Assembly: GCF_003337485.1 (NCBI RefSeq) | Contig: NZ_QPJJ01000007.1 | Span: forward strand, 124,001-188,000 | Length of the DNA: 64,000 nucleotides | Origin: Saliterribacillus persicus | GTDB taxonomy: Bacteria > Bacillota > Bacilli > Bacillales > Amphibacillaceae | Reading direction: 5' to 3' | Part shown: positions 1 to 8,334 of the stretch, one piece after another | Position numbering within the stretch: position 1 is the first letter of the stretch | Layout: the number at the start of each line of letters is the position of its first letter | Notes under the pieces: generated by a model | Database searches by the model: none | What the model was told of the DNA's origin: nothing | The model's input: only the letters and a program-made list of their open reading frames with translations | Made by a program: the position numbers and the translations under genes

Positions 1-2
1 AG

Positions 3-662
3 AATACGATAAAATTTTATATTTCATATTTAGATATTGAAGATCGTGGTTTTGACCGTGAAGAGATTTGGTATAACCGCGAAAAAAGTGAACAGCTTTT
101 TTGGCAGGTTATGGATGAAGTGAACTATAATGAAGATGAGTTTCAAATTGATGGACCTTTGTGGATTCAAGTGCAAGCCTTAGAAAAAGGTCTAGAAATC
201 GTTGTGACAAAAGCTCAATTGTCTAAGGATGGACAAAATCTTCAACTTCCTACTGAATCAGGAAAAACCATCGATATGCCAGTAGATGATAAAATAGAAT
301 CTTTACTTGAAGAAAAATTTGGACCAGCAAAAGAAGAAGAGGAAGAAATTGAATTAACATTAGAAAAAGACTTTACCATTGTGGTTGGTTTTGAAGATTT
401 AGAAGATGTTATTCAATTAAGCCATGTCTTTGATCGTGTGGAAGGTATGAACGAAGCACTTTATTATTTTGAAGATAGATATATGTTGGTTGTCCAATTT
501 GAAGAGGAATTGTTGGATGATGATCAGCAAGAAGATTTAATCAGTCAGCTCTTAGAATATGGCATTGAAACAAATGTTACGATATATAGAATTCAAGAGT
601 ATGGAAAAGTTATTTTTGAAAATAATGCATTAGCTCAAATAAAAACGCATTTTGCTATATAA
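3..662 (+). CDS. mecA: Adapter protein MecA (5' end cut by window edge)
   Basis: MecA targets ComK and other clients to the ClpCP protease. The reading frame is open from base 3 and starts inside the N-terminal target-binding domain (NTIKFYISY, then EDRGFDREEIWYN), so only the first few residues lie outside the window. The N-terminal domain is followed by a very acidic linker (about residues 65-85 of the visible part) and the C-terminal ClpC-binding domain ending IKTHFAI. The next ATG, at 111, is internal and is not the true start. Its position upstream of coiA and pepF matches B. subtilis. Family identity is clear from memory of the B. subtilis protein. Confidence 0.95.
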   Translation, partial: NTIKFYISYLDIEDRGFDREEIWYNREKSEQLFWQVMDEVNYNEDEFQIDGPLWIQVQALEKGLEIVVTKAQLSKDGQNLQLPTESGKTIDMPVDDKIESLLEEKFGPAKEEEEEIELTLEKDFTIVVGFEDLEDVIQLSHVFDRVEGMNEALYYFEDRYMLVVQFEEELLDDDQQEDLISQLLEYGIETNVTIYRIQEYGKVIFENNALAQIKTHFAI

Positions 663-669
663 TAAGTAG

Positions 670-699
670 CGTATTCTTAATTGAATACGTTATTTTTTT
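670..699 (+). terminator. Intrinsic terminator of mecA
   Basis: A 7-bp stem (CGTATTC/GAATACG, 670-676 and 683-689) is followed by a T-rich run, 8 bases after the mecA stop. Confidence 0.8.
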
Positions 700-749
700 G
701 TTTAAAAAAATTTTACAACTACGCCCTATTTTAACAAATTACTTGATAA

Positions 750-788
750 ATATTTTATTTCGAAAAGCGAAATAAAATATGCTATTAT
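750..788 (+). promoter_or_regulatory. 13-bp inverted repeat overlapping the MFS gene promoter (candidate operator)
   Basis: A perfect 13-bp inverted repeat (750-762 and 768-780, 5-base spacer) lies immediately upstream of a -10-like TATTAT at 783-788, about 40 bases before the transporter start. This is the arrangement expected of a repressor operator for an exporter gene. No T-run follows, so it is unlikely to be a terminator. The regulator is not encoded next to it and is unknown. Confidence 0.5.
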
Positions 789-824
789 AAAGACTTAACA
801 GATTTTTAGAAGGAAGGTAATATG

Positions 825-2243
825 ATGGCAACTCAAGAAAAAGAGTTTGACCGTTCTGAAATAAACCGTGTACCTTTGATGATTGTTTTAATCTCTGGTG
901 CTTTTGTAGCTATTTTAAATCAAACTCTTTTGGGTACTGCCTTACCTCATATTATGAGTGATTTAAAAATTGACGCACCTACCGCTCAATGGCTGCAGTC
1001 GATTTTTATGTTAGTAAATGGGATTATGATTCCTATTACTGCTTTTCTAATCGAACGTTTTACCACAAGGGGCCTATTTTTATCTGCGATGGGTAGCTTT
1101 GCGATAGGTACTTTAATCTGTGCGATTTCTCCTACTTTCAGTATATTGTTGGTGGGAAGAGTATTACAGGCTGCTGGAGCAGGGATTATGATGCCATTAA
1201 TGCAAACCATTCTTTTTTTAGTTTTTCCTATTGAAAAGAGAGGAACAGCGATGGGGATGTTTGGACTTGTTATTGCTTTTGCACCTGCTATTGGTCCGAC
1301 TCTCTCGGGTTGGTTATTAGAGCATTTTCCTTGGAGAAGTCTTTTCTTAGTTGTGCTTCCAATAGCAATCATTGATTTGATTGTCGCTTATAAAATATTA
1401 GTAAATGTAACAAAGCAAACCTTTCCTAAAGTTGATATGGTATCTATTGTATTATCAACACTAGGCTTTGGTGGACTATTATATGCTTTTAGTATAGCTG
1501 GATCAGTAGAAACAGGATGGATTAGTTGGTCCGTATTACTACCCGTATTAATTGGTGGGATTACATTATTTCTATTTATTCGACGTCAATTAAAACTTGA
1601 AACACCTATTCTAGAATTTCGTATTTTCAAATATAAAATATTCACTTTAACAACCATTATTGGCATGGTTTCTTTTCTTGCTATGATTGGTGGTGCAATT
1701 ATTTTACCAATTATGATGCAAGACATGTTAGGGTTTACTGCACTTGAATCTGGTTTAATGCTATTACCTGGCGCAGTATTAATGGGGGCAATGAATCCTA
1801 TAACGGGCAGACTCTTTGACCGTTTTGGAGGGAAATGGTTAGCAGTACTAGGACTTTTTCTAATAACTACTACATCCTTCATGTTTTCCTTTTTAACGCC
1901 TGAAACTACCTTTATGTATCTTGCAATTGTTAACGCAGCAAGAATGTTTGGTATTGCGATGGTAATGATGCCTGTTACTACAGCTGGTTTAAATCAGTTG
2001 CCCGATCGTTTAATGCCGCACGGAACAGCGATGAACAATACCATGCGTCAAATGTCTGGTGCTGTTGGTACTGCCTTGCTTGTTTCTATTATGACCACGC
2101 AAGCAATACCGAACGAAGGGGTAGAAGGCTTATTGCATGGTGTTAATGTATCCTTTATTGTGGCGGGTATTATTGCATTAATTGGTTTCATTTTAGCCTT
2201 CTTTATTAAAAACTCTATACCTAAAAATGTGAATGAACTATAG
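825..2243 (+). CDS. MFS multidrug exporter, DHA2 (14-TM) family, LmrB-like
   Basis: Predicted proton-driven drug exporter of the plasma membrane. The 472-residue protein has the hydrophobic profile of a 14-helix DHA2 carrier. It shows the family motif between helices 4 and 5 (GRVLQAAGAGIMMP) and the motif C-like stretch GLVIAFAPAIGPTLSG, diagnostic of drug/H+ antiporters. Two ATGs stand together (822 and 825). The AAGGAAGG ribosome site at 810-817 is 4 bases from the first and 7 from the second, so 825 is preferred. It is inserted between mecA and coiA and has no clear terminator of its own before coiA. The substrate cannot be told from sequence. Confidence 0.85.
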   Translation: MATQEKEFDRSEINRVPLMIVLISGAFVAILNQTLLGTALPHIMSDLKIDAPTAQWLQSIFMLVNGIMIPITAFLIERFTTRGLFLSAMGSFAIGTLICAISPTFSILLVGRVLQAAGAGIMMPLMQTILFLVFPIEKRGTAMGMFGLVIAFAPAIGPTLSGWLLEHFPWRSLFLVVLPIAIIDLIVAYKILVNVTKQTFPKVDMVSIVLSTLGFGGLLYAFSIAGSVETGWISWSVLLPVLIGGITLFLFIRRQLKLETPILEFRIFKYKIFTLTTIIGMVSFLAMIGGAIILPIMMQDMLGFTALESGLMLLPGAVLMGAMNPITGRLFDRFGGKWLAVLGLFLITTTSFMFSFLTPETTFMYLAIVNAARMFGIAMVMMPVTTAGLNQLPDRLMPHGTAMNNTMRQMSGAVGTALLVSIMTTQAIPNEGVEGLLHGVNVSFIVAGIIALIGFILAFFIKNSIPKNVNEL

Positions 2244-2261
2244 TGGTTTATACTTAGCAGG

Positions 2262-2310
2262 AAAATTCATCTGCATGTCGAATTTATATACAGACATGGA
2301 GGTGAATTTT
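2262..2310 (+). promoter_or_regulatory. Stem-loop sequestering the coiA ribosome-binding site
   Basis: Bases 2262-2279 pair with 2293-2310 over 18 positions with one G-U wobble and one mismatch, around a 13-base loop. The coiA Shine-Dalgarno (GGAGGTG, 2298-2304) lies in the 3' arm and the TTG start is 2 bases beyond it. The structure would block ribosome binding unless it is opened. It could also act as a weak terminator of upstream read-through, although the following U-run is interrupted. Confidence 0.6.
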
Positions 2311-2312
2311 AT

Positions 2313-3479
2313 TTGTTAAAAGCAATTGATGAGAACGAAAAAAGCTTTATCCTAGCTAGTTTCAGAAGGAAAGAAATAGAAAAATTAAAGGGGAATCAGT
2401 TTTATTGTCCTACATGTAAAGAAAAGGTAATTATAAAAGCAGGCACAAAAATGATTGCACACTTTGCGCATGTGAAACAACATGACTGCGCACAACAAGG
2501 AGAGGGGGCCTATCATGAACAGGGGAAATGGCAGTTGTTCAGTTGGTTGAAAAAACAAGATTTAGAGGTGAAACTAGAATATTACCTGTCAGAGATTTCA
2601 CAGCGGCCAGATATTTATTTAGAAATAGGAAAAAAGAAAATTGTAATAGAATATCAATGTGCTCGGATCTCTGAAATCGAATTTTTAAAAAGGAATGAAG
2701 GCTATCAACAAGAGAATATTACTCCGATTTGGATTCTAGGTGGAAATTGGTGTAAGCGTAAGAATACTAATCAATTAACACTTAGTAGCTTTGAACGTAT
2801 GTTTATCCATCAATATGATGAAAACTTTCCGCTAACTTTATATTTTTATTGCTCCACTTCGAAAACCCTCATTTTATTTCAAGATCTTCATTTCTTAAAA
2901 CAAAATCTATCAATAGGAAACCTTCATATTCAATCACTTGCTCGTTGCAAATTCATGCAATTATTCGAAAAAAACTATATCAATAAAAATGATTTAGCTA
3001 ATAGCTTTTTAAAAGAAAAATGGAAGTTTCGAAATCAACCCGTCCCCGCCTTTCAAAAGAAAGAAGTAGCCTTTCGCAAATGGTTATATTCAAAAGAATT
3101 ACACCCATGCAACCTACCTGAGTGGATAGGTATGCCAGTTACACATCAGTTCCTAATCAATATCAACCCTCATCAGTGGCAAAGCTATCTTCTTTTTGAA
3201 CTAATTCATCAACGCGGAGTAACAATAAGTCAACTTGTTGGAAAATTATCATCCCATTTTCTTTCTCCATTAAACTTTCCGTTAATTAAATCAACTAAAA
3301 ATCCAATAGAAGAATATTTGAATATACTTGAAAAGCTTGCTATTGTAGAAATTACAGGCTTAGGTGAAATCCGACTAAAAGATGGTTTTAGAAAGTTTAA
3401 ATCCGTAAATGAAGCGATTTTAGCTGACGAGAACCTTGCGAATAAGATAAAAGGCATAAGAGTGCATGAAGAAGTGTAA
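2313..3479 (+). CDS. coiA: Competence protein CoiA
   Basis: CoiA is a nuclease-like protein needed for recombination of incoming DNA during transformation (YjbF in B. subtilis). The 388-residue product has an N-terminal zinc-finger-like segment (CPTCKEKV, then HFAH) followed by a PD-(D/E)XK nuclease core: HEQGKWQLFSWL, then RPDIYLEI and VIEYQCARIS, giving the D...ExQ signature. The TTG start is chosen because GGAGGTG sits 8 bases upstream and no ATG is nearby. The ribosome site is buried in a long stem-loop. Position between mecA and pepF is the conserved one. Confidence 0.92.
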   Translation: MLKAIDENEKSFILASFRRKEIEKLKGNQFYCPTCKEKVIIKAGTKMIAHFAHVKQHDCAQQGEGAYHEQGKWQLFSWLKKQDLEVKLEYYLSEISQRPDIYLEIGKKKIVIEYQCARISEIEFLKRNEGYQQENITPIWILGGNWCKRKNTNQLTLSSFERMFIHQYDENFPLTLYFYCSTSKTLILFQDLHFLKQNLSIGNLHIQSLARCKFMQLFEKNYINKNDLANSFLKEKWKFRNQPVPAFQKKEVAFRKWLYSKELHPCNLPEWIGMPVTHQFLININPHQWQSYLLFELIHQRGVTISQLVGKLSSHFLSPLNFPLIKSTKNPIEEYLNILEKLAIVEITGLGEIRLKDGFRKFKSVNEAILADENLANKIKGIRVHEEV

Positions 3480-3526
3480 AATACGTTATAATAAAAAGAT
3501 GGATGAATTTGTTAGGAGGAATTTAA

Positions 3527-5332
3527 ATGGCAAAAGCACTACCGAAAAGAGAAGAAATTCCAGAGAATTTAACATGGAAATTGGAAGATATTTATGAAAC
3601 GGACAATGCGTGGGAAGAAGCTTTGACGGAAGTGAAACAAGAGATCCCTGCTTTTGAGGAGTATCAAGGTAGTCTGGCTGAGTCGTCAGACAAACTAAAG
3701 GGAATTCTTGTATTACAGGATGAGGTTTCTGAGAAACTAAGTAAATTATACACATACGCACACATGCGCTATGATCAAGATACAACAAATACATTCTATC
3801 AAGCAATGAATCAAAAAGCTGAAATGGTTATTACACAAGCCTCTAGTGCCATGAGTTTTATTGTGCCTGAAATTTTAACTATTCCAGAAGATAAACTTAC
3901 TAAATTTATAGAAGAAAATAAAGGGTTACAAGCCTATCGACATACGCTTGATGAAATAAATCGTCAACGCCCACATGTGTTATCCGAAAAGGAAGAAGCA
4001 TTACTTGCAGAGGTTTCAGAAGTAACGGATAATGCAGCGCAAACTTTTGGCATGTTAAATAATGCTGACCTTACTTTTCCATCGGTAAAAGATGAAGAGG
4101 GTAATGAAGTGGACCTCACTCATGGTCGTTATATTAATTTCTTGGAATCGAAGGATGGGCGTGTTAGAAGAGATGCCTTTAAAGCTATGTATGATACGTT
4201 TGGCAGCTTTAAAAACACATTTGCTTCAACCTTATCTGGGACTGTTAAAAAGGATAACTTTAATGCGAAAATTCGTAATTATAATTCTGCAAGACATGCA
4301 GCACTGGACAGTAATAACATCCCAGAATCGGTATATGATAATTTAATTGAAGCGATCCATGAAAGATTACCTTTGTTACAGCGCTATGTAGCTGTCCGTA
4401 AAAAAGTAATGAAGCTAAATGAATTGCATATGTATGATTTATATACGCCTCTTGTTAAAGATGTTGAAATGAAATATAGCTATGAAGAAGCACAAGAAGC
4501 CATACTAGAAGGTTTAAAGCCTTTGGGTGAGGAATACTTAGGAATTGTAAAAGAAGGCTTTAAAAACCGCTGGATTGACGTAGAAGAGAATAAAGGTAAA
4601 AGAAGTGGTGCATATTCTTCTGGTGCATATGGTACCAATCCATATATCTTAATGAACTGGCAAGATAACTTAAATAATTTATTTACATTAGCACATGAGT
4701 TAGGGCACTCACTGCACAGTTACTATACACATAAAAACCAACCTTTTCGCTATGGCAATTATTCGATTTTCGTAGCCGAGGTTGCATCGACTTGTAATGA
4801 AGCTCTATTGAATGAATATTTATTACAAAACACTACTGATGATAAAGAAAAATTATATTTATTAAATCATTTCCTAGAAGGCTTTAGAGGAACGGTTTTC
4901 CGTCAAACCATGTTTGCGGAATTCGAGCATAAAATTCATATTTTAGCTCAAGAAGGAGAAGCTCTAACAGCAGAAAGTTTCACGAATCTCTATTATGAGT
5001 TAAATAAAAAATACTTTGGAGATGACTTAATAGTTGATGAAGAAATAGGACTTGAATGGGCAAGAATTCCTCATTTCTATTACAATTACTATGTTTATCA
5101 ATATGCAACGGGGTATGCAGCTGCGCAGTCTTTAGCAAATCAGATTTTAGAAGAAAAAGATACAGCTGTTAATCGCTACAAAGAATTCTTAAAAGCAGGT
5201 AGCAGTGATTATCCAATTGAAGTTTTAAAACATGCTGGAGTTGACATGACAGAAAAAACCGCTGTTTTACAAGCTCTAGATGTATTTGAAGCTAAATTAA
5301 CAGAAATGGAAGAGTTGTTAGAAAAAATGTAA
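3527..5332 (+). CDS. pepF: Oligoendopeptidase F
   Basis: M3-family zinc metallopeptidase that cleaves short peptides in the cytoplasm. The 601-residue protein has the zinc motif HELGH at residues 390-394 inside LFTLAHELGHSLHSYYT, and a downstream third-ligand region (FVAEVASTCNEALL). Length is usual for PepF. The start is ATG with AGGAGG 8 bases upstream. It follows coiA and ends in a strong terminator, as in B. subtilis (yjbG). Confidence 0.96.
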   Translation: MAKALPKREEIPENLTWKLEDIYETDNAWEEALTEVKQEIPAFEEYQGSLAESSDKLKGILVLQDEVSEKLSKLYTYAHMRYDQDTTNTFYQAMNQKAEMVITQASSAMSFIVPEILTIPEDKLTKFIEENKGLQAYRHTLDEINRQRPHVLSEKEEALLAEVSEVTDNAAQTFGMLNNADLTFPSVKDEEGNEVDLTHGRYINFLESKDGRVRRDAFKAMYDTFGSFKNTFASTLSGTVKKDNFNAKIRNYNSARHAALDSNNIPESVYDNLIEAIHERLPLLQRYVAVRKKVMKLNELHMYDLYTPLVKDVEMKYSYEEAQEAILEGLKPLGEEYLGIVKEGFKNRWIDVEENKGKRSGAYSSGAYGTNPYILMNWQDNLNNLFTLAHELGHSLHSYYTHKNQPFRYGNYSIFVAEVASTCNEALLNEYLLQNTTDDKEKLYLLNHFLEGFRGTVFRQTMFAEFEHKIHILAQEGEALTAESFTNLYYELNKKYFGDDLIVDEEIGLEWARIPHFYYNYYVYQYATGYAAAQSLANQILEEKDTAVNRYKEFLKAGSSDYPIEVLKHAGVDMTEKTAVLQALDVFEAKLTEMEELLEKM

Positions 5333-5337
5333 TGTGT

Positions 5338-5378
5338 AAAGGCACCTAGTCATCTGGACTAGGTGCCTTTAGTTTTTT
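5338..5378 (+). terminator. Intrinsic terminator of pepF
   Basis: A perfect 14-bp stem (5338-5351 with 5357-5370, 5-base loop) is followed by AGTTTTTTT. Confidence 0.95.
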
Positions 5379-5482
5379 TGTGCCAATTCTTAGAAGGAAT
5401 CAGATATACGAGCACAGCTTAGTATGATGAAAAATAAGAATTTTTACTTCTTGCTTACCAAATGATATCTAATATGAAGATG

Positions 5483-5653
5483 TTATCTAAATTTTATTAG
5501 CTTTGAACGTTGTTTATAAAACAATCCACATATAGTTAAATAACTTGCAATAAAAAGCACAGGAATAGTAACATACATTGGTATAAAATGCATGAGACCA
5601 AATAAGTTTAGTGTGATCGCACTTAATAATAACGCTAAAATAAGTAGTAACAT
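5483..5653 (-). CDS. Small two-helix membrane protein in the YizD position
   Basis: Encodes 56 residues with two hydrophobic segments (about 1-22 and 26-46) and a basic tail (KQRSKLIKFR). A longer reading from GTG 5671 is possible, but the GGGAGG ribosome site lies inside that extension, 8 bases before the ATG at 5653, so 5653 is the likely start. It is divergent from the roxS sRNA, where B. subtilis carries the small gene yizD. Identity is by position and size only. A -10-like TATGAT (5692-5697, complement) and a Rex/Fnr-type box centred about 40 bases from the inferred start site suggest redox or oxygen control. Function is unknown. Confidence 0.7.
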   Translation of the reverse strand: MLLLILALLLSAITLNLFGLMHFIPMYVTIPVLFIASYLTICGLFYKQRSKLIKFR

Positions 5654-5715
5654 GCAGATAACCTCCCTCACTAATATAGATATGAATACATATCATAAAG
5701 TAGAAGTGTGACATT

Positions 5716-5735
5716 TTTGTGAAACATATCACAAA
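5716..5735. promoter_or_regulatory. Rex/Fnr-type operator between the small membrane gene and roxS
   Basis: The box TTGTGA-N6-TCACAA, with T and A extending each side, matches the Bacillus Fnr consensus TGTGA-N6-TCACA. It is one base away from the Rex consensus TTGTGAA-N4-TTCACAA. Its centre (5725.5) is about 50 bases upstream of the inferred roxS start and about 40 bases upstream of the inferred leftward start, so one site could serve both genes. In B. subtilis, roxS is known to be under Rex and ResD control. Confidence 0.75.
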
Positions 5736-5739
5736 AGTA

Positions 5740-5768
5740 TTGCAGATTTATAGTCCACTTGTTATATT
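5740..5768 (+). promoter_or_regulatory. SigA-type promoter of roxS
   Basis: TTGCAG (5740-5745), a 17-base spacer and TATATT (5763-5768) predict transcription from about 5775. Confidence 0.7.
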
Positions 5769-5774
5769 ATAAAT

Positions 5775-5887
5775 GTGAGATGTAAAACAAACAAAACCCC
5801 TTTGTTTGACCTGAAACTTTCTCCCATCCCCCCTTGTCTAGATATAGACTAGGTAAAAAGATATGTCATTAGGCATATCTTTTTTAT
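5775..5887 (+). ncRNA. roxS: Redox-responsive small RNA RoxS (RsaE family)
   Basis: RoxS/RsaE is a trans-acting sRNA that uses C-rich single-stranded regions to block translation of central-metabolism mRNAs. Seen here: a stem CAAACAAA/TTTGTTTG (5788-5795 and 5801-5808) presenting CCCC in its loop, followed by CTGAAACTTTCTCCCATCCC. That is essentially the core conserved between S. aureus RsaE and B. subtilis RoxS. A second C-rich run covers 5823-5833, and an 11-bp terminator stem (5855-5865 with 5874-5884) with a U-run closes the gene. Location next to spxH and the yizD-like gene matches B. subtilis. The 5' end is inferred from the promoter. Confidence 0.93.
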
Positions 5888-5899
5888 TTTCAAAAATAA

Positions 5900-5927
5900 A
5901 ACCACTTGTGAAATTTCACAAGTGGTT
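5900..5927 (-). terminator. Terminator of the yjbI-spxH operon
   Basis: A perfect 28-base palindromic stem (arms 5900-5912 and 5915-5927) is followed on the minus strand by TTATTTTTG. It begins 7 bases beyond the ancestral spxH stop at 5935-5937. Confidence 0.85.
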
Positions 5928-6003
5928 AAAGCATTTAGCCAATATACTTCCAAAAGTAACCGAATTTGACTGGTACTTTTTCTACGATTTGTTTTAGTTG
6001 TAG

Positions 6004-6043
6004 CTTTTTCATTTCTTTCTCTGCTTTTTCATTTCTTTCTCTG
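6004..6043 (-). repeat. 20-bp perfect tandem duplication in the 3' end of spxH
   Basis: Bases 6004-6023 and 6024-6043 are identical. As 20 is not a multiple of three, the second copy shifts the spxH frame. Deleting one copy in silico restores a longer conserved-looking end. The unit is purine-rich on the coding strand and could change copy number by slippage. Confidence 0.97.
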
Positions 6044-6848
6044 CTTTTTCTAATGTCCAATCGTAAACAACCGCAACTTCTTTTGTACCTACATAATCAT
6101 AATAAGAAATAAATTCAGTTAACGTTGGTTTTTTCGCAGGGAGGACTTCCCGCTCTAACATCTGATTTAGAACCTTCGTGTATATTTCATATGGGTACAT
6201 CCCCGATAATTTTAGTCCCGCATCATCAGCAGATTCATTAAAGAATACCATTGCTGGAATATACTCAACATCCATCTCTTTGGTGATTTTAACATCGCAT
6301 TGCAATGCTTTTCTTGAGGATGCAGAGTAAAGATCATTTTTAAACTCTGCGACATCTAAGTTTACATCCTGTGCACACTCTAGCAATACATCTTCATTTG
6401 AAATATCTTTTTTGTCGAGAAAAACCAATTCTTGAATTTTTCGCAAGAATTTTTTCCCTGCTTTTTTCCCTTGTAATTCTGCTGCTTTAATTGCTAAGGA
6501 AGACAACCATGGATAATGAATAGGATTTTCAATCCATAGGTCACCATCACAACTCATACCAGTTCTATTTGCGGTTTTTTCCCAAATATCTTTTAATTTC
6601 TTAGGTTTATCAAATTTATCTTTATTCAAGTTAGTAAGTTGTCCTGTTAAAACAAGGCGGATTGTAAAGAAACGACCATACTCAATGGTTAATTTTTTCA
6701 AATAGGGTTCTAAAGACCAACATTCTGGACAAAGTGGATCTACAAATACATATATTTCTATAGGCTTCTTTAATAAATCAATAAAGCTATAAGTGGTTGT
6801 AGTATTTTGCTCCTGTTGACCTGTTCTCCCAGTTGAATTCCAATTCAC
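6009..6848 (-). CDS. spxH: ClpXP adapter SpxH, C-terminus altered by a frameshifting duplication
   Basis: SpxH (YjbH) is a DsbA/thioredoxin-fold adapter that delivers the stress regulator Spx to ClpXP. The CPEC motif near residue 40 ([15 protein letters not shown]) and the length identify the family. The GTG start overlaps the yjbI stop by 4 bases and has AAAGGAG upstream. The gene as read ends MKKQRKK (279 residues) because a 20-bp unit is duplicated at 6004-6043. With one copy the frame runs to a TAA at 5935-5937, giving 297 residues ending [10 protein letters not shown], close to the roughly 300 expected. The real tail of 22 residues is thus replaced by four. This may be a strain mutation, a slippage variant or an assembly effect. 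Confidence 0.9.
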   Translation of the reverse strand: MNWNSTGRTGQQEQNTTTTYSFIDLLKKPIEIYVFVDPLCPECWSLEPYLKKLTIEYGRFFTIRLVLTGQLTNLNKDKFDKPKKLKDIWEKTANRTGMSCDGDLWIENPIHYPWLSSLAIKAAELQGKKAGKKFLRKIQELVFLDKKDISNEDVLLECAQDVNLDVAEFKNDLYSASSRKALQCDVKITKEMDVEYIPAMVFFNESADDAGLKLSGMYPYEIYTKVLNQMLEREVLPAKKPTLTEFISYYDYVGTKEVAVVYDWTLEKAEKEMKKQRKK

Positions 6849-7246
6849 AATGATTCTCCTTTCTCTTCCTCAGGTGTGTTCATCATGTGATTGGCTGTCA
6901 AAATAAGCCGATCGAATATTGCGCTGCGATAAGGCTCTTCAATTTTTGCTTCCTCAAGAGCACCCTCCATACATGCTAGCCATGCGTTTCTTCGTGTTGG
7001 CGTGATTTGGAATCTAAGGTGTCTTTTTCGCATCATTGGATGTCCGTGCTCCATTATATAAAGTGGGGGACCTCCAAAAAACTGTGTAAGAAATTGTTTT
7101 TGTTTACGAGCTACTTCTGTAAAATCATCCGGAAAAATTGGTATTAAATCTGGATGCTTTGATACTCTATCATAAAAAGCTTCAACTAAAGCATCGATTG
7201 CATCGTCTCCACCAATTGCCTCATAAATTGATTGGGCTTCTGTCAT
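6845..7246 (-). CDS. yjbI: Truncated hemoglobin, group II (YjbI/TrHbO)
   Basis: Small oxygen/NO-binding globin that also helps protect Spx-pathway proteins from oxidation. The family stretches [26 protein letters not shown] and the proximal-His region [18 protein letters not shown] are present, together with the W residue of group II globins (AWLACM). In-frame starts lie at 7267, 7264, 7255 and 7246. Only 7246 has AAAGG at a workable distance and gives the usual N-terminus. It forms an operon with spxH (GTGA overlap). The 290 bases between this gene and yjbK hold no recognisable gene; a lytic transglycosylase gene (yjbJ) sits there in B. subtilis and is absent. Confidence 0.93.
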   Translation of the reverse strand: MTEAQSIYEAIGGDDAIDALVEAFYDRVSKHPDLIPIFPDDFTEVARKQKQFLTQFFGGPPLYIMEHGHPMMRKRHLRFQITPTRRNAWLACMEGALEEAKIEEPYRSAIFDRLILTANHMMNTPEEEKGESL

Positions 7247-7556
7247 TAATTCCATACCTTTCATCATGTCTATTAGTTATTTATACTTTAAGTAACTAAA
7301 CTCAAAATAAGTGAATGTAATAATAGTTTTAATCTAAATGTTCTTTTAGTCTTCTTACTTTTTTTAAATACTTCCAATTAATACAAAAAGTATAAGGGCA
7401 ACTAAGAAGTTACCATCGCCTAACAGCTTGGTACCATCTAAGTTTTCTTTATTGTAACAGTGTTTGGATTTGTTGAGCAACTTTTCTGATTAAAAGTATT
7501 AAAAAGTTGATTCTAAAGCCTTTATCTGTTATTGAACAGCTTTATTTTTTTAGGGG

Positions 7557-8135
7557 TTAAGTTAGTGTTTCATAATAACGCTGTATTTTATTAGGTGTAT
7601 TTCTTTTATTTATCGACAAATTTCTTAATATTCCTTCAAAAATCTCTTTTCCATATTCGAAGATGTGTGTTTCTACCTCTAATTCATAATCTTCCTTACC
7701 ATTATATACACTATGATCTAAGACGATTAATGTATCCTTATAAGGAAATTCAATCCGTTTTGTTTTTAATGCGCCCCCATATTGAAGATTTTGAACAGAA
7801 ATGGATAAATCATTTAGTCGATTAATAATTTCTTCTTGTTGAATAATTCCCCCATGGATATAGCTTTCCGCTTCATTAGGTTCTAGTGCTGCATGTGTTT
7901 CGAGAAGTCCATCACCATTTGGATTGGGTTCTTTTAATGTAAGATTCCACTTCCCGTTTTTTTCTCTAATACGTAAAGCTGCCCCTTTATTCTTTAGTGA
8001 AAAGTTAGCTGTTTCGAAATAATGATTTGTTTGGGTTAAGATGATTTCGTTTTTCAAATTAAAATAATCATATATTTTATTATATTCATCTAACGATAAT
8101 AAGTTTTTAAATTCAATTTCAATTTCCTGACTCAT
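7557..8135 (-). CDS. yjbK: CYTH-domain protein YjbK
   Basis: CYTH (triphosphate tunnel) proteins hydrolyse or bind inorganic or organic triphosphates. The N-terminal EIEFKNLL gives the ExExK signature. Alternating charged strands follow (AALRIREKNGKWNLTLKEP, KTKRIEFPYK, LVLDHSVYNGKEDYELEVET), as expected of the tunnel barrel. The 192-residue length is typical. The start is ATG at 8135 with GGGGGAAATA upstream. It is divergent from relQ and its substrate is unknown. Confidence 0.9.
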   Translation of the reverse strand: MSQEIEIEFKNLLSLDEYNKIYDYFNLKNEIILTQTNHYFETANFSLKNKGAALRIREKNGKWNLTLKEPNPNGDGLLETHAALEPNEAESYIHGGIIQQEEIINRLNDLSISVQNLQYGGALKTKRIEFPYKDTLIVLDHSVYNGKEDYELEVETHIFEYGKEIFEGILRNLSINKRNTPNKIQRYYETLT

Positions 8136-8334
8136 TTATTTCCCCCTCACTTTACCCCTCGTACTATTTCCATTTTCGGTTAATTAAAACAAAAATGCAA
8201 AGAAAAACAGTTTTGGATATAAATCTAAAATAATAATAAATTAATCGACTAAACAAAGCGTGTATCAAAAGCGATAATCTAGTATTTATGATAAACTAAC
8301 AGTAGAATACTGCAAAGCAAGGACGGTGCGTAAG

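Noticed and set aside
7267-7556. Remnant of yjbJ between yjbI and yjbK
   Set aside because: No transglycosylase-like frame remains; only a weak hairpin near 7520-7550.
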